In this document: piece after piece, positions 17,150 to 25,856 of the stretch
How the letters are laid out: each line of letters opens with the position of its first letter
Position numbering within the stretch: position 1 is the stretch's first letter
Source: Microbacterium neungamense
Lineage (GTDB): Bacteria > Actinomycetota > Actinomycetes > Actinomycetales > Microbacteriaceae
Reading direction: 5' to 3'
Assembly: GCF_024971095.1 (NCBI RefSeq)
Contig: NZ_CP069717.1
Coordinates: forward strand, 372,001-436,000
DNA: 64,000 nucleotides
The notes under the pieces: generated by a model
The model's database searches: none
What the model was told of the DNA's origin: nothing
The model's input: only the letters and a program-made list of their open reading frames with translations
Position numbers and translations under genes: made by a program

Positions 17150-18154
17150 ATGCCCACGACCCTCACCGAGCGGTACATCGCCGCCACCATCCGCAGCCTG
17201 CCGCCGTCCGCCCAGGACGACGTGCGCGCCGAGCTCGAGGCGTCCATCGCCGACGCCGTGGAGGCGCGTGTGGAGCAGGGGGAGAGCCCCGCCGACGCCG
17301 AGCGCGCGGTGCTGAGCGGACTCGGCGACCCGGCCGTCCTCGCCGCCGGCTACGCCGACCGGCCGCTGCACCTCATCGGACCCCGGTACTACCTGGTGTG
17401 GTGGCGTCTGCTGAGGCTGCTGCTGTGGATCGTCACCCCGCTGGCGATGGGCGCCGTGCTGCTGGCGCGGCTGCTCACCGACGCCACCGCGGGGGAGGCC
17501 ATCGCCGCCTCGGTGACGACCGGCATCGGCGTCATCGTGCACATCGCCTTCTGGACGACGCTGGTGTTCGTCCTCCTGGAACGCCGCGGCGCGGAGACGG
17601 GCGTCACGTGGGACATCGACCGGCTGCCGGAGCCGCCGCAGAACGCGAGCGGCCGGACGGACCTGATCGGCTCGCTGGTGTTCCTCGCCATCGCCGCCGG
17701 CGCGGTGCTGTGGGACGCGGTCCGCGGCTTCGTGCGCGTCGACGGCGAGGCGATGCCGATCCTCGACCCGGCGCTGTGGCCGTGGGGCGTGACGGCTCTG
17801 CTCGTGTTGCTCGTGGCGGAGGCCGCACTCGCGGTCCGCGTGTATCTCGCCGGTCGCTGGACGGTTCCGCTGGCCGTGGTCAACACGGTCCTGGCGGTCG
17901 CCTTCGCTGTCCCCGTGATGGTGCTGCTGCTGCAGGGCCGGATCGTGAACCCGGAGTTCGTCCGGTACCTCGTCGAGAGCGGTGCGGAGGATGCCGGAGC
18001 GTCCGCCGGCGGGATCGTCGCGACGGTCGCCGTCATCGTCGGCGTCGTGATCGTCGGCGGTGCGCTGTGGGACATCGTGGACGGGTGGCGGAAGGCGCTG
18101 TCCGCCCGGTCGCCGGCGCCGGCGGCTCCCCGCCGCGAGGCCGTGCCGAACTAG
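17150..18154 (+). CDS. HAAS/permease-prefix-domain membrane protein
   Basis: 334-residue membrane protein. Residues 1-75 form the soluble helical HAAS/DUF1700-like domain (LTERYIAATIRSLPPSAQDD, then ADAERAVLSGLGDPAVLAAGY). About seven helices follow (80-105, 118-145, 168-190, 210-232, 236-260, 283-310). This N-terminal domain is seen in proteins encoded next to PadR regulators and is thought to help recognise partners at the membrane. No transport motif is evident. It starts 2 bases after padR and ends 11 bases before menB, but menB has its own apparent promoter. Confidence 0.78.
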   Translation: MPTTLTERYIAATIRSLPPSAQDDVRAELEASIADAVEARVEQGESPADAERAVLSGLGDPAVLAAGYADRPLHLIGPRYYLVWWRLLRLLLWIVTPLAMGAVLLARLLTDATAGEAIAASVTTGIGVIVHIAFWTTLVFVLLERRGAETGVTWDIDRLPEPPQNASGRTDLIGSLVFLAIAAGAVLWDAVRGFVRVDGEAMPILDPALWPWGVTALLVLLVAEAALAVRVYLAGRWTVPLAVVNTVLAVAFAVPVMVLLLQGRIVNPEFVRYLVESGAEDAGASAGGIVATVAVIVGVVIVGGALWDIVDGWRKALSARSPAPAAPRREAVPN

Positions 18155-18164
18155 GCTGGACGCC

Positions 18165-19082
18165 GTGACCGACGCCTTCGTCTCCGACCTGTTCGACCCG
18201 GCCGAGTGGGTGCTCGCCCCCGGTGCGGAGGACTACACCGACATCACCGCGCACGTCTCGCGCGACGGCGGCGTCGCGCGGATCGCGTTCGACCGCCCGG
18301 AGGTGCGGAACGCGTTCCGGCCGCACACGGTCGACGAGCTGTACCGGGCGCTCGACATCGCCCGCCAGGATCCGCGGATCGGCGCCGTGCTGCTCACCGG
18401 CAACGGCCCCAGTCCGAAGGACGGCGGGTGGGCGTTCTGCTCCGGCGGCGACCAGCGCATCCGCGGCCGGGACGGGTACAAGTACTCCGACGACGAGACC
18501 GCCGTTCCCGCCGAGGCGCAGGCCAGGGCGGGCCGGCTGCACATCCTCGAGGTGCAGCGGCTGATCCGGTTCATGCCGAAGGTGGTCATCGCCGTCGTCC
18601 CGGGCTGGGCGGCCGGCGGCGGGCATTCCCTGCACGTGGTGTGCGACCTGACGATCGCCTCGGCCGAGCACGGCCGGTTCAAGCAGACGGATGCCGACGT
18701 CGGCAGCTTCGACGCCGGATACGGATCCGCGTACATGGCGCGCCAGACCGGGCAGAAGATCGCCCGCGAGGTGTTCTTCCTCGCCGAGGAGTACTCGGCT
18801 CAGCGGGCGTACGAGATGGGCGCCGTCAACCGGGTCGTCCCGCACGCCGACCTCGAACGCGAGGCGCTGAGGATGGCGCGGACGGTGCTGACGAAGTCGC
18901 CCACCGCGATCCGGATGCTGAAGTTCGCCTTCAACGCCGTCGACGACGGACTGGTCGGCCAGCAGGTGTTCGCCGGGGAGGCCACGCGCCTCGCGTACGG
19001 CACCGACGAAGCCCTCGAGGGGCGCGACGCCTTCCTCGAGAAGCGCGCGCCGGACTGGTCGCCGTTCCCCTGGCACTTCTGA
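18165..19082 (+). CDS. menB: 1,4-Dihydroxy-2-naphthoyl-CoA synthase
   Basis: Crotonase-fold enzyme that closes the second ring of the menaquinone head group from o-succinylbenzoyl-CoA, 305 aa. Oxyanion-hole segments CSGGDQRIRG (about 88-97) and VPGWAAGGGHSLHVVCDL are present, as are the MenB-specific phrases RFKQTDADVGSFDAGYGSA and the ending PDWSPFPWHF. GTG at 18165 follows TAGGCT (18152-18157) by seven bases, so a leaderless transcript is likely. The frame is open upstream to 18060, but this is a shadow of the preceding gene. menE begins 22 bases downstream. Confidence 0.96.
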   Translation: MTDAFVSDLFDPAEWVLAPGAEDYTDITAHVSRDGGVARIAFDRPEVRNAFRPHTVDELYRALDIARQDPRIGAVLLTGNGPSPKDGGWAFCSGGDQRIRGRDGYKYSDDETAVPAEAQARAGRLHILEVQRLIRFMPKVVIAVVPGWAAGGGHSLHVVCDLTIASAEHGRFKQTDADVGSFDAGYGSAYMARQTGQKIAREVFFLAEEYSAQRAYEMGAVNRVVPHADLEREALRMARTVLTKSPTAIRMLKFAFNAVDDGLVGQQVFAGEATRLAYGTDEALEGRDAFLEKRAPDWSPFPWHF

Positions 19083-19104
19083 GCCGCACCCGAGGGAGGA
19101 ACGG

Positions 19105-20256
19105 ATGCCGCGGCTGATCGGGCTCTCCGGGGACGACCCGAGGGCGGTGCTCGACGGCATCCGTCACGCCCTCGACGGCGGACCTGCCCTCGGGCTGGGC
19201 ATGCTCGACGACGTGCGGGCGGAGGCGCCGGACGGAACCGCCGCGGTGATCGCGACGTCCGGGTCGAGCGGCATCCCCAAGCGCGTCGTCCTCAGCGCCG
19301 GTGCGCTGCGGGCCAGTGCGCGCGCCACGGCCGCCCGGATCGGGCAGGGACGCTGGCTGCTCGCGCTGCCGGCCGGCTACGTCGCCGGCCTCCAGGTGCT
19401 CGTCCGCTCCCTCCTCGCCGGCACCGACCCGGTGATGCTGGAGGGCAGGTTCCGCCCCGAGGCGTTCGCCGAGGCCACCCGGGCCGCGGCCGGCGGGGGC
19501 GACGGGCTCTACACCTCCCTGGTCCCGGCGCAGCTGGCGACGCTGCTCGACGCGGCGGATGAGGATACCGGCGTCCTCGACGCCCTGCGGGCGTACCGGG
19601 CCGTGCTCGTCGGCGGGCAGGCGCTGCCGGAGCCGTTGCGCGATCGGGCGGCGGACGCCGGCATCCGCCTGGTGCGCACGTACGGGTCGAGCGAGACGAG
19701 CGGCGGATGCGTGTACGACGGCCTCCCGCTGGACGGCGTCACCGTGCGGGCGGTCGACGGCGAACTGCGGATCAGCGGGCCGATGCTCGCGGACGGATAC
19801 CTCGGCGACGAGGAGCTGACCGCGCGCGTCTTCCTCCGCGACGCGGACGGCACCCGGTGGTACCGCACCGGCGACCTCGGACTCGTCGAGGACGGCGTCG
19901 TCCGTGTACACGGCCGCGCCGACAACGTCATCGTCTCCGGTGGCATCAACGTCTCCCTCGACCGGGTGGAGCGGATCGTCCGGCGCATCCCCGGGTTCGC
20001 CGGCGCGGTCGTCGTCGGCATCCCGGATCCGCGGTGGGGCGAGGCGTCCGTGATCGTCGCCGCGCGCGGCGAGGAGCTCCGGCGCAGCGAGGCCGAGCAG
20101 CTCGAACGCGCCCGCGACGCCGTGGCGGCCGAGATCGGCCGGCACGCCCGGCCCGCCCGGCTCATCCTCGTCGACGAGCTGGCGGCCCTGCCCTCCGGCA
20201 AGCCCGACCGGGAGGCCGTCCGCCGGCTGGTGTCGGAGCTGCGCCGGACGGACTGA
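19105..20256 (+). CDS. menE: o-Succinylbenzoate-CoA ligase
   Basis: Adenylate-forming ligase giving o-succinylbenzoyl-CoA, the substrate of MenB, 383 aa. This is the short form typical of actinobacteria. The P-loop TSGSSGIPKRV is at about residues 50-60, the core motif RTYGSSETSGG at about 190-200, the hinge YRTGDLG near 252-258, and the C-terminal lysine motif PSGKPDREAV near 369-378. ATG at 19105 is preceded by GAGGGAGGAACGG. It clearly shares a transcript with menB. The N-terminal region is reduced compared with the roughly 460-residue Escherichia and Bacillus enzymes. Confidence 0.92.
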   Translation: MPRLIGLSGDDPRAVLDGIRHALDGGPALGLGMLDDVRAEAPDGTAAVIATSGSSGIPKRVVLSAGALRASARATAARIGQGRWLLALPAGYVAGLQVLVRSLLAGTDPVMLEGRFRPEAFAEATRAAAGGGDGLYTSLVPAQLATLLDAADEDTGVLDALRAYRAVLVGGQALPEPLRDRAADAGIRLVRTYGSSETSGGCVYDGLPLDGVTVRAVDGELRISGPMLADGYLGDEELTARVFLRDADGTRWYRTGDLGLVEDGVVRVHGRADNVIVSGGINVSLDRVERIVRRIPGFAGAVVVGIPDPRWGEASVIVAARGEELRRSEAEQLERARDAVAAEIGRHARPARLILVDELAALPSGKPDREAVRRLVSELRRTD

Positions 20257-20306
20257 ACCGCTGCCCGTCCGCATCCGCAGGCCACGCCGCCTGACAGACT
20301 GGCCGC

Positions 20307-21098
20307 ATGGCCGTCTACACCCACGGACACCACGACTCGGTGCTCCGCTCGCACAGCAATCGGACGATCGCGAACTCCGCGGCCTATCTCGCGCCGCACC
20401 TCGCCCCCGACCAGCGGCTGCTCGACGTCGGCGCCGGTCCCGGCACGATCACGATCGACTTCGCCTCCCGCGTGGCGCACGTCACCGCGACCGAGATCGA
20501 CGCCCAGGCGCTGTCGCTGTCGCAGGCGCTCGCCGCCCGGACCGGCACGACCAACATCGCGTTCGCCGTGGCGGACGTGCACGCGCTCGGCTTCCCCGAT
20601 GACGCCTTCGACATCGCCCACGCGCACCAGGTGCTGCAGCACGTCGGCGATCCGGTGCAGGCGCTGCGGGAGATGGCCCGCGTCGTCCGCCCCGGCGGGC
20701 TCGTCGCCGCGCGCGACGCCGACTACGCCGGCTTCCTCTGGTACCCGCTGCTGCCCGAACTCGACGAGTGGATGCGGCTCTACCAGGCGGCGGCACGCGC
20801 CAACGGCGGGGAGCCGGATGCCGGGCGCCGGCTGCTCTCCCCGGCGCACGCCGCCGGGCTCGCCGACGTCACGGCATCCGCCTCCACCTGGCTGTACGCC
20901 ACGCCGGAGGAGCGGGCGTGGTGGGGCGGGATGTGGGCCGACCGCATCCTGGAGTCGGCGCTGGCGCGGCAGCTGGTCGACACCGGACTGGCCGGCACCG
21001 CCGATCTGCGGCGGATCAGCGCCGGCTGGCGCGCCTGGGCGGGGCACGACGACGGCTGGTTCCTGCTGCCGCACGGGGAGATCCTCGCCCGGGTCTGA
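20307..21098 (+). CDS. Class I SAM-dependent methyltransferase
   Basis: 263-residue methyltransferase with motif I LLDVGAGPGTITIDFA at about residues 39-54, the acidic end of motif II VTATEIDAQ, motif IV DDAFDIAHAHQVLQHV at about 97-112 and the motif VI region REMARVVRPGGLVAARD. It belongs to the Methyltransf_11/UbiE-like superfamily. It follows menE, but sequence details (GHHDSVLRSHSNRTIANSAAYL at the start) fit a generic small-molecule methyltransferase better than MenG. The substrate is not known. A weak CAGACT six bases upstream of the ATG may be its -10. Confidence 0.85.
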   Translation: MAVYTHGHHDSVLRSHSNRTIANSAAYLAPHLAPDQRLLDVGAGPGTITIDFASRVAHVTATEIDAQALSLSQALAARTGTTNIAFAVADVHALGFPDDAFDIAHAHQVLQHVGDPVQALREMARVVRPGGLVAARDADYAGFLWYPLLPELDEWMRLYQAAARANGGEPDAGRRLLSPAHAAGLADVTASASTWLYATPEERAWWGGMWADRILESALARQLVDTGLAGTADLRRISAGWRAWAGHDDGWFLLPHGEILARV

Positions 21099-21204
21099 AT
21101 CGCCGGGGCTGATCCGCTCGGGCCCGCCGCGGGTGCGGATCCGCGGACCGGGATACATCTCGCGACGGATGCCGGGCCGCGCGACGCTCCCGTAGCGTGG
21201 GGGA

Positions 21205-22398
21205 GTGATCCGCTCCGTCCCCCGCGTCTGGCTCGTGCTCGACATCGTCGGCAGCGTGCTCGGCTTCGCGATCACGATGCCGCTGTCGTTCGCCTTCGCC
21301 GTCGGCTCGCCCAGCGCATGGGTCGCGCCGGAGAGCGTCGCGATCGCCCTGTTCGTGCTCGTCGGCGCTGTGATGTGGGGCGCCGCGGCGATCAGCCGGA
21401 CCTCGCCGAGCCTGGCGCTGCTCATCGCCTGGGGTGCGGCGATCGTGCAGATGGCCTGCGGTTTCCCCGCCGCCGTGTTCGACATCGCCGTGTTCGGCGT
21501 GCTCTTCGCCACGGCCGCCTGGGGCAGCCGCACGCTGATGTGGGTCGGTGCCGGGTCGGCGGTCGCCGGCGGCGTGATCGCCGGCTTCTACATCGCGCTG
21601 CTGCAGTTCGGGCCGACGGTGGTCGACACCACGACCGGGCTGCGCCTGGTGACCGTCGGCGGGCTGATCGGCACCAGCGCCGTCCTCGCACTGGTGCTGT
21701 CCTGGGGAGCCGGCGTGCTCTGGCGCGTCGTGCTGCGCGGCCGCGCCACCCGCGAGGCCCAGCTGCGCGCGGAGACGGTCGCCGCCGAGGAGCAGGAGCG
21801 GGTGCGCATCGCCCGCGACATGCACGACGTCGTGGCGCACTCGCTCGCCGCCGTGATCGCCCAGGCCGACGGGGCGCGGTACGCCGCGGCATCCGACCCC
21901 GCCGTCGCGTCCGAAGCGCTCGGCACCATCGCACAGACGGCGCGCGGGGCGCTGTCGGACGTGCGGATGCTGCTCACCCAGCTCCGCCACCGCCAGGGCG
22001 ACGGCCCGCAGCCGACGCTGGCCGACCTCGAGGCGCTGTTCGCGCAGGTGCGGCAAGCCGGCGTCGAGCCGCGGGTCACGGTCGCCCCGACCCCTCCCGG
22101 CGAGCCGCCCGGGGCGATCCAGCTGGCGGTGTACCGCATCCTGCAGGAGGCGCTGACGAACGCCCTCCGGCACGGGACCGGCGACGTCGACGTGCGACTG
22201 TCGTGGTGGCCGGACCGGGTGGACCTGGAGGTGGCGAACGGGGTGGCCGGATCCGCCGCGCCGGCGCCGGGCGGCCACGGGCTGATCGGCATGCGGGAAC
22301 GCGCGCAGCTCGTGGGCGGTACGCTGACGGCGGGGAGGGATGCCGGGCGGTTCATCGTCCGCGCCACGCTACCCATCGTGCCGCCGGTCGGGCCATGA
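21205..22398 (+). CDS. Sensor histidine kinase (NarL/DesK group)
   Basis: 397-residue membrane kinase. Five or six N-terminal helices (about 8-175) have no large extracytoplasmic domain, so sensing is probably in the membrane. The dimerisation box RVRIARDMHDVVAHSLAAVI is at about residues 199-218 (HisKA_3, phosphoacceptor His209). A HATPase_c domain follows with N-box ILQEALTNALRHG and G-box GHGLIGMRERAQLVGG. GTG at 21205 is six bases after TAGCGT (21193-21198), probably leaderless. It is paired with the response regulator downstream and a MacB-like exporter after that, an order common in cell-envelope or antimicrobial stress systems. Confidence 0.92.
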   Translation: MIRSVPRVWLVLDIVGSVLGFAITMPLSFAFAVGSPSAWVAPESVAIALFVLVGAVMWGAAAISRTSPSLALLIAWGAAIVQMACGFPAAVFDIAVFGVLFATAAWGSRTLMWVGAGSAVAGGVIAGFYIALLQFGPTVVDTTTGLRLVTVGGLIGTSAVLALVLSWGAGVLWRVVLRGRATREAQLRAETVAAEEQERVRIARDMHDVVAHSLAAVIAQADGARYAAASDPAVASEALGTIAQTARGALSDVRMLLTQLRHRQGDGPQPTLADLEALFAQVRQAGVEPRVTVAPTPPGEPPGAIQLAVYRILQEALTNALRHGTGDVDVRLSWWPDRVDLEVANGVAGSAAPAPGGHGLIGMRERAQLVGGTLTAGRDAGRFIVRATLPIVPPVGP

Positions 22399-22501
22399 CC
22401 GCGGCCGTCGACCGTCCGCGGCGCCGTCGAGCCGCACCGCGCGCACTGTCGCGCCGGGATACACCATCGAGGGCGCTGCCGCGCCGCAGCAGGAGGAACG
22501 C

Positions 22502-23137
22502 ATGATCAGGGTCGTGCTCGTGGACGACCAGGCGCTGTTCCGTGCCGGCGTCCGGATGCTCGTGGCGTCCCAACCCGACATGGACGTCGTCGGCGAGGCC
22601 GGGGACGGGCAGGAGGCGCTCGGCGTGGTCGCGGCGACCCGGCCGGATGTGGTGCTCATGGACATCCGGATGCCGGTGATGGACGGCCTCACCGCGACCT
22701 CCCGCATCCTCGCCGCCCCCGATGCGCCCCGGATCGTGATGCTCACGACCTTCGACCTCGACGAGTCGGCGGCGCGGGCGATCCAGCAGGGTGCGAGCGG
22801 CTTCCTGCTCAAGGACGCCGACCCGGAGTTCCTGCTCGCCGCGATCCGCACGGTGCACGCCGGATCGAGCGTGATCGCGGCATCCGCCACCCGCGAGCTG
22901 TTCGCGCACTTCACGGCGCAGACGACGCCGGTTCCGCCGGAGTACGCCGACCTCACCGATCGGGAGCGCGAGATCTTCGCCCTCGCGGCGCGCGGCCTGT
23001 CGAACGCCGAGATCGCGGCGCGCGAGTTCCTCAGCGAGGCGACCGTGAAGACCCACATCTCCCGCATCCTCACCAAGCTGGCACTGCGCGACCGCGTGCA
23101 GCTGGTCGTCTTCGCCTTCGAGCACGGACTGGCCTGA
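22502..23137 (+). CDS. LuxR/NarL-type response regulator
   Basis: 211-residue response regulator. The receiver domain (1-120) has the acidic pair VDDQ, phosphoacceptor Asp in VVLMDIRMPVMDG (about residue 53), Thr in VMLTTFD and Lys in FLLKDAD. The C-terminal GerE/LuxR helix-turn-helix (about 145-205) reads LTDREREIFALAARGLSNAEIA then TVKTHISRILTKL. ATG at 22502 has AGGAGGAACGC upstream. The gene lies 100 bases after the kinase and partners it. Targets are likely to include the ABC exporter genes downstream, but no operator is proven. Confidence 0.93.
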   Translation: MIRVVLVDDQALFRAGVRMLVASQPDMDVVGEAGDGQEALGVVAATRPDVVLMDIRMPVMDGLTATSRILAAPDAPRIVMLTTFDLDESAARAIQQGASGFLLKDADPEFLLAAIRTVHAGSSVIAASATRELFAHFTAQTTPVPPEYADLTDREREIFALAARGLSNAEIAAREFLSEATVKTHISRILTKLALRDRVQLVVFAFEHGLA

Positions 23138-23149
23138 CCCCCCAGACAC

Positions 23150-23315
23150 GACACATTGTGTCCCTTCCTGCTGGTTGTCACGCCCGGCACCCGCCGATCG
23201 GGACACAATGTGTCGCTTCGGGTGGGTTGCGAAGGTCACCCGCCGATCGGGACACAATGTGTCCGTTCGGGTGGGTTGCCGTGGCGGGCACCTGCGGAAC
23301 GCGACACGATGTGGC
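23150..23315. repeat. Four spaced copies of the palindrome GACACAwTGTGTC (family D)
   Basis: Palindromic 13-mers at 23150-23162 (GACACATTGTGTC), 23202-23214 and 23251-23263 (GACACAATGTGTC) and a degraded copy at 23303-23315 (GACACGATGTGGC). Their spacing is 52, 49 and 52 bases. Between them is a partly conserved spacer with GGGTGGGTTGC and CACCCGCCGATCGG that can itself pair. The array fills most of the 290-base gap between the response regulator and the ABC exporter gene. Two more members occur at 26959-27024. Confidence 0.8.
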
Positions 23316-23429
23316 TGTTCATGTGGATGCGGGGCGGCGTCACGAGGGGGATGATCATCCTGCGGATGTACGACGGATGCATCCCCGGGGCGATGTGTCG
23401 GGCGGGGCCTGGAAAATAGCGTCGGAGGC

Positions 23430-24191
23430 ATGGAGATCACGACCTCGGGCCTCGGGCTCGCCGCCCGCGTCCAGCACCTCACCAAGACCTACGGCACCGG
23501 CGATGCGGGGGTGCGGGCGCTCGACGACGTCAGCGTCGGCATCCGCCGGGGCCAGTTCACCGCGATCATGGGGCCGTCCGGTTCGGGCAAGTCCACGCTC
23601 ATGCACATCATGGCCGGGCTCGACGCCCCCACCGAGGGGCGGGTGTGGATCGGCGACACCGAGATCACCGGCCTCGGCGACCTGGACATGACGATCCTTC
23701 GCCGCCGCCGCGTGGGGTTCATCTTCCAGGCCTTCAACCTCGTGCCGACCCTCGACGTGCTGGGGAACATCCTGCTGCCGTTCGAGCTCGACGGCCGCCG
23801 ACCGAGCGCGATCGAGCGGGCGCGGATCGACGACCTCGTCGATACGCTCGGCCTGGGCGCCCGGCTGAGGCACCGCCCGCACCAGCTGTCCGGCGGGCAG
23901 CAGCAGCGGGTCGCGATCGCCCGCGCCCTCGCCACCGCGCCCGACCTCGTCTTCGCCGACGAGCCCACCGGCAACCTCGACTCCGCGACCGGACGCGAGG
24001 TGCTGAAGCTCCTCGCCGCGGCCAGCCGTGACCACGGGCAGTCGATCGCGATGGTCACCCACGACGCCATCGCCGCGAGTCACGCGGACCGCGTGCTGTT
24101 CCTCGGCGACGGCCGGATCGTGGCCGACCACCCGCGGCAGACCGCGGAGCAGATCGCCTCGTACATGCTCGCGGCGGAGGTGGCGGCGTGA
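23430..24191 (+). CDS. MacB-type ABC transporter ATP-binding protein
   Basis: 253-residue ATPase of the MacB/LolD group. Walker [10 protein letters not shown] (about 49-57), Q-loop FIFQAFNLVPTLDVLGN, signature LSGGQQQR, Walker B LVFADEPTGNLDS and H-loop MVTHD are present. The segment DEPTGNLDSATG is characteristic of this group, which works with FtsX-like permeases in mechanotransmission export. ATG at 23430 is seven bases after TAGCGT (23417-23422), suggesting a leaderless transcript starting after the family D repeats. The stop overlaps the permease start (GTGA). The two-component genes upstream may regulate it. Confidence 0.94.
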   Translation: MEITTSGLGLAARVQHLTKTYGTGDAGVRALDDVSVGIRRGQFTAIMGPSGSGKSTLMHIMAGLDAPTEGRVWIGDTEITGLGDLDMTILRRRRVGFIFQAFNLVPTLDVLGNILLPFELDGRRPSAIERARIDDLVDTLGLGARLRHRPHQLSGGQQQRVAIARALATAPDLVFADEPTGNLDSATGREVLKLLAAASRDHGQSIAMVTHDAIAASHADRVLFLGDGRIVADHPRQTAEQIASYMLAAEVAA

Positions 24192-25663
24192 CCGCGCTGG
24201 TGGCCGAGGCGATCCTCGAGCGCCCCCGGCCGGCGCGGCTGGCGTGGCTGCGTGATCGCGGCATGGGTGCCAGCATCCTCGTCGCCGCGCTGGCCTCCGC
24301 GTTCGGCGTGTTCCTCGTCGAGGTCACCGTCTACACGGGCGACCTGCTGAAGTCCGACCCGTTCATCGGCGACAGCGGGACGCTCGCCGCGGTCGTCGCG
24401 ATCCTGTCCGTGCTGCTCACCGGAGTCGCGATGTACGTCGCGGCGATCGTCACCGCGAACACCTTCTCCACGATCATCGCCGGACGGACGCGCCGCATCG
24501 CGCTGATGCGCCTGATCGGGGCATCCGCACGGTCGCAGCGCAGCGAGGTCGCCGGGCAGGGCTTCGTCGTCGGGATCATCGGCGCAGCCGTCGGGCTGGC
24601 ATCCGGTCTCGGCCTCTCGGCCCTCGGGGTGCTCGTGGGGGAGCGGCTGCTCGAGCGGACCCCGGATACGTTCACCCTCGCCCAGCCGGCGCTCGTGCTG
24701 CCCGTCGTCGGCGTCGCCGTCACCACCTGGCTGGCGGCCTGGGTCGGGTCGCGCCGCGTGCTGACGGTCACGCCGCTGCAGGCGCTGGGCGGCTCGGTGG
24801 AGCGCTCGCACGAGGAGGTCGCCACCCGCCCGGCCCGTCACGTCGGTGCCCTCATCCTGCTGCTGCTGGGCATCGGCCTGCTCGCGGCGGGGATGGCGCT
24901 CGGCCTTGTGACGCCGCTCGGCGTCGTGGTCGCGTTCTTCGGCGGCATCCTGTCGTTCACCGGCCTGGCGACCGGCGCGGTGCTCGTGATGCCGCCGGTG
25001 CTGCGCCTGGTCGGACGGATGCTCGGCGACAGCGCGACCGCGCGCCTGGCTGCCGAGAACGCCCTGCGTCACCCCGAGCGCTCGAGCCGGATGGCCATCG
25101 GCGTCGTGATGGGCGTCACGCTCGTCACGATGTTCGCGGTGGCGCTGGAGACGACGAAGGCGCTGATGATGGGGCAGATGGAGGGGCAGATGTCGTCCGA
25201 CGAGATGGCACAGGCGTTCATCGCGCCGATGGACGGGTTCGCCTCGGTGATGATGGTGCTCGTCGCGGTGTCGGCCGTGATCGCCTCGGTCGGGCTGGTG
25301 AACCTGCTCACCATCGGGGTGGTGCAGCGCAAGCGGGAGCTCGGGCTGCTGCGGGCGATCGGCCTCACCGCGGGGCAGGTGCGCCGGATGGTGCTGCTCG
25401 AGGCGCTGCACATCACCCTGGCGTCGACCCTCACCGGGCTCGTGCTCGGAATCGCGTACGGCTGGATCGCGGCGCAGTCGCTGCTCGGGTCGGTGCCGAC
25501 GCTGCCGGAGTTCCAGCCCGCCGGACTCGTGCTGCCGGCGGTGCCCTGGATTCCGGTGGCGGTGATCGTCGCCGCGACCGCCGTGCTCACCGTGGTCGCC
25601 GCGGTCACCCCGACCCGCCTCGCCACGCGGGTATCGCCGGTGGAGGCGCTCGCCGCGGACTGA
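24188..25663 (+). CDS. FtsX-like ABC transporter permease
   Basis: 491-residue permease with about eight predicted helices in two halves. Each half has a FtsX-type core: FSTIIAGRTRRIALMRLIGASARSQ near residues 93-117 and VGLVNLLTIGVVQRKRELGLLRAIGL near 366-391. Both carry the RRxExALxRxxGA-like signature at helix ends. There is no large periplasmic MacB domain, so this resembles a BceB-like or short exporter. GTG at 24188 overlaps the ATPase stop by four bases. Together with the neighbouring LiaS/DesK-like system, a role in resistance to membrane-active compounds is plausible but inferred. Confidence 0.9.
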   Translation: MTALVAEAILERPRPARLAWLRDRGMGASILVAALASAFGVFLVEVTVYTGDLLKSDPFIGDSGTLAAVVAILSVLLTGVAMYVAAIVTANTFSTIIAGRTRRIALMRLIGASARSQRSEVAGQGFVVGIIGAAVGLASGLGLSALGVLVGERLLERTPDTFTLAQPALVLPVVGVAVTTWLAAWVGSRRVLTVTPLQALGGSVERSHEEVATRPARHVGALILLLLGIGLLAAGMALGLVTPLGVVVAFFGGILSFTGLATGAVLVMPPVLRLVGRMLGDSATARLAAENALRHPERSSRMAIGVVMGVTLVTMFAVALETTKALMMGQMEGQMSSDEMAQAFIAPMDGFASVMMVLVAVSAVIASVGLVNLLTIGVVQRKRELGLLRAIGLTAGQVRRMVLLEALHITLASTLTGLVLGIAYGWIAAQSLLGSVPTLPEFQPAGLVLPAVPWIPVAVIVAATAVLTVVAAVTPTRLATRVSPVEALAAD

Positions 25664-25697
25664 GGCGGGTGGGCCGCGGGCGGGGCCGGGTTCCCTC

Positions 25698-25845
25698 GTC
25701 GCGGGGAGGTTCCCGCACCTGCGGATGCCCGGCGGGGTGCGTTCTTCTCCCTGCGGCGGGGGACGTCCTGGTCGCGGGGAGATTCCCGCATCCGCCCCGA
25801 CGCGCATGCCCGGGCGGGTTCCCTTCCTCGCGGGGATCCGCGCAT
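25698..25845. repeat. Family E repeats, TCGCGGGGAgatTCCCGC, 73-base period
   Basis: Copies begin at 25698 (GTCGCGGGGAGGTTCCCGCA), 25771 (GTCGCGGGGAGATTCCCGCA) and a shortened one near 25827 (CTCGCGGGGATCCGCGCA). Each core is a small inverted repeat. The first two are 73 bases apart. They fill the gap between the FtsX-like permease and the ComB-like gene. A related pair, again 73 bases apart, is found at 27662-27795. Confidence 0.65.
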
Positions 25846-25856
25846 AGGCTGGACGG

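Noticed and set aside
23150..23315. Palindromes at 49-52-base spacing as a mini-CRISPR
   Set aside because: The spacers are similar to each other and the conserved core is only 13 bases.
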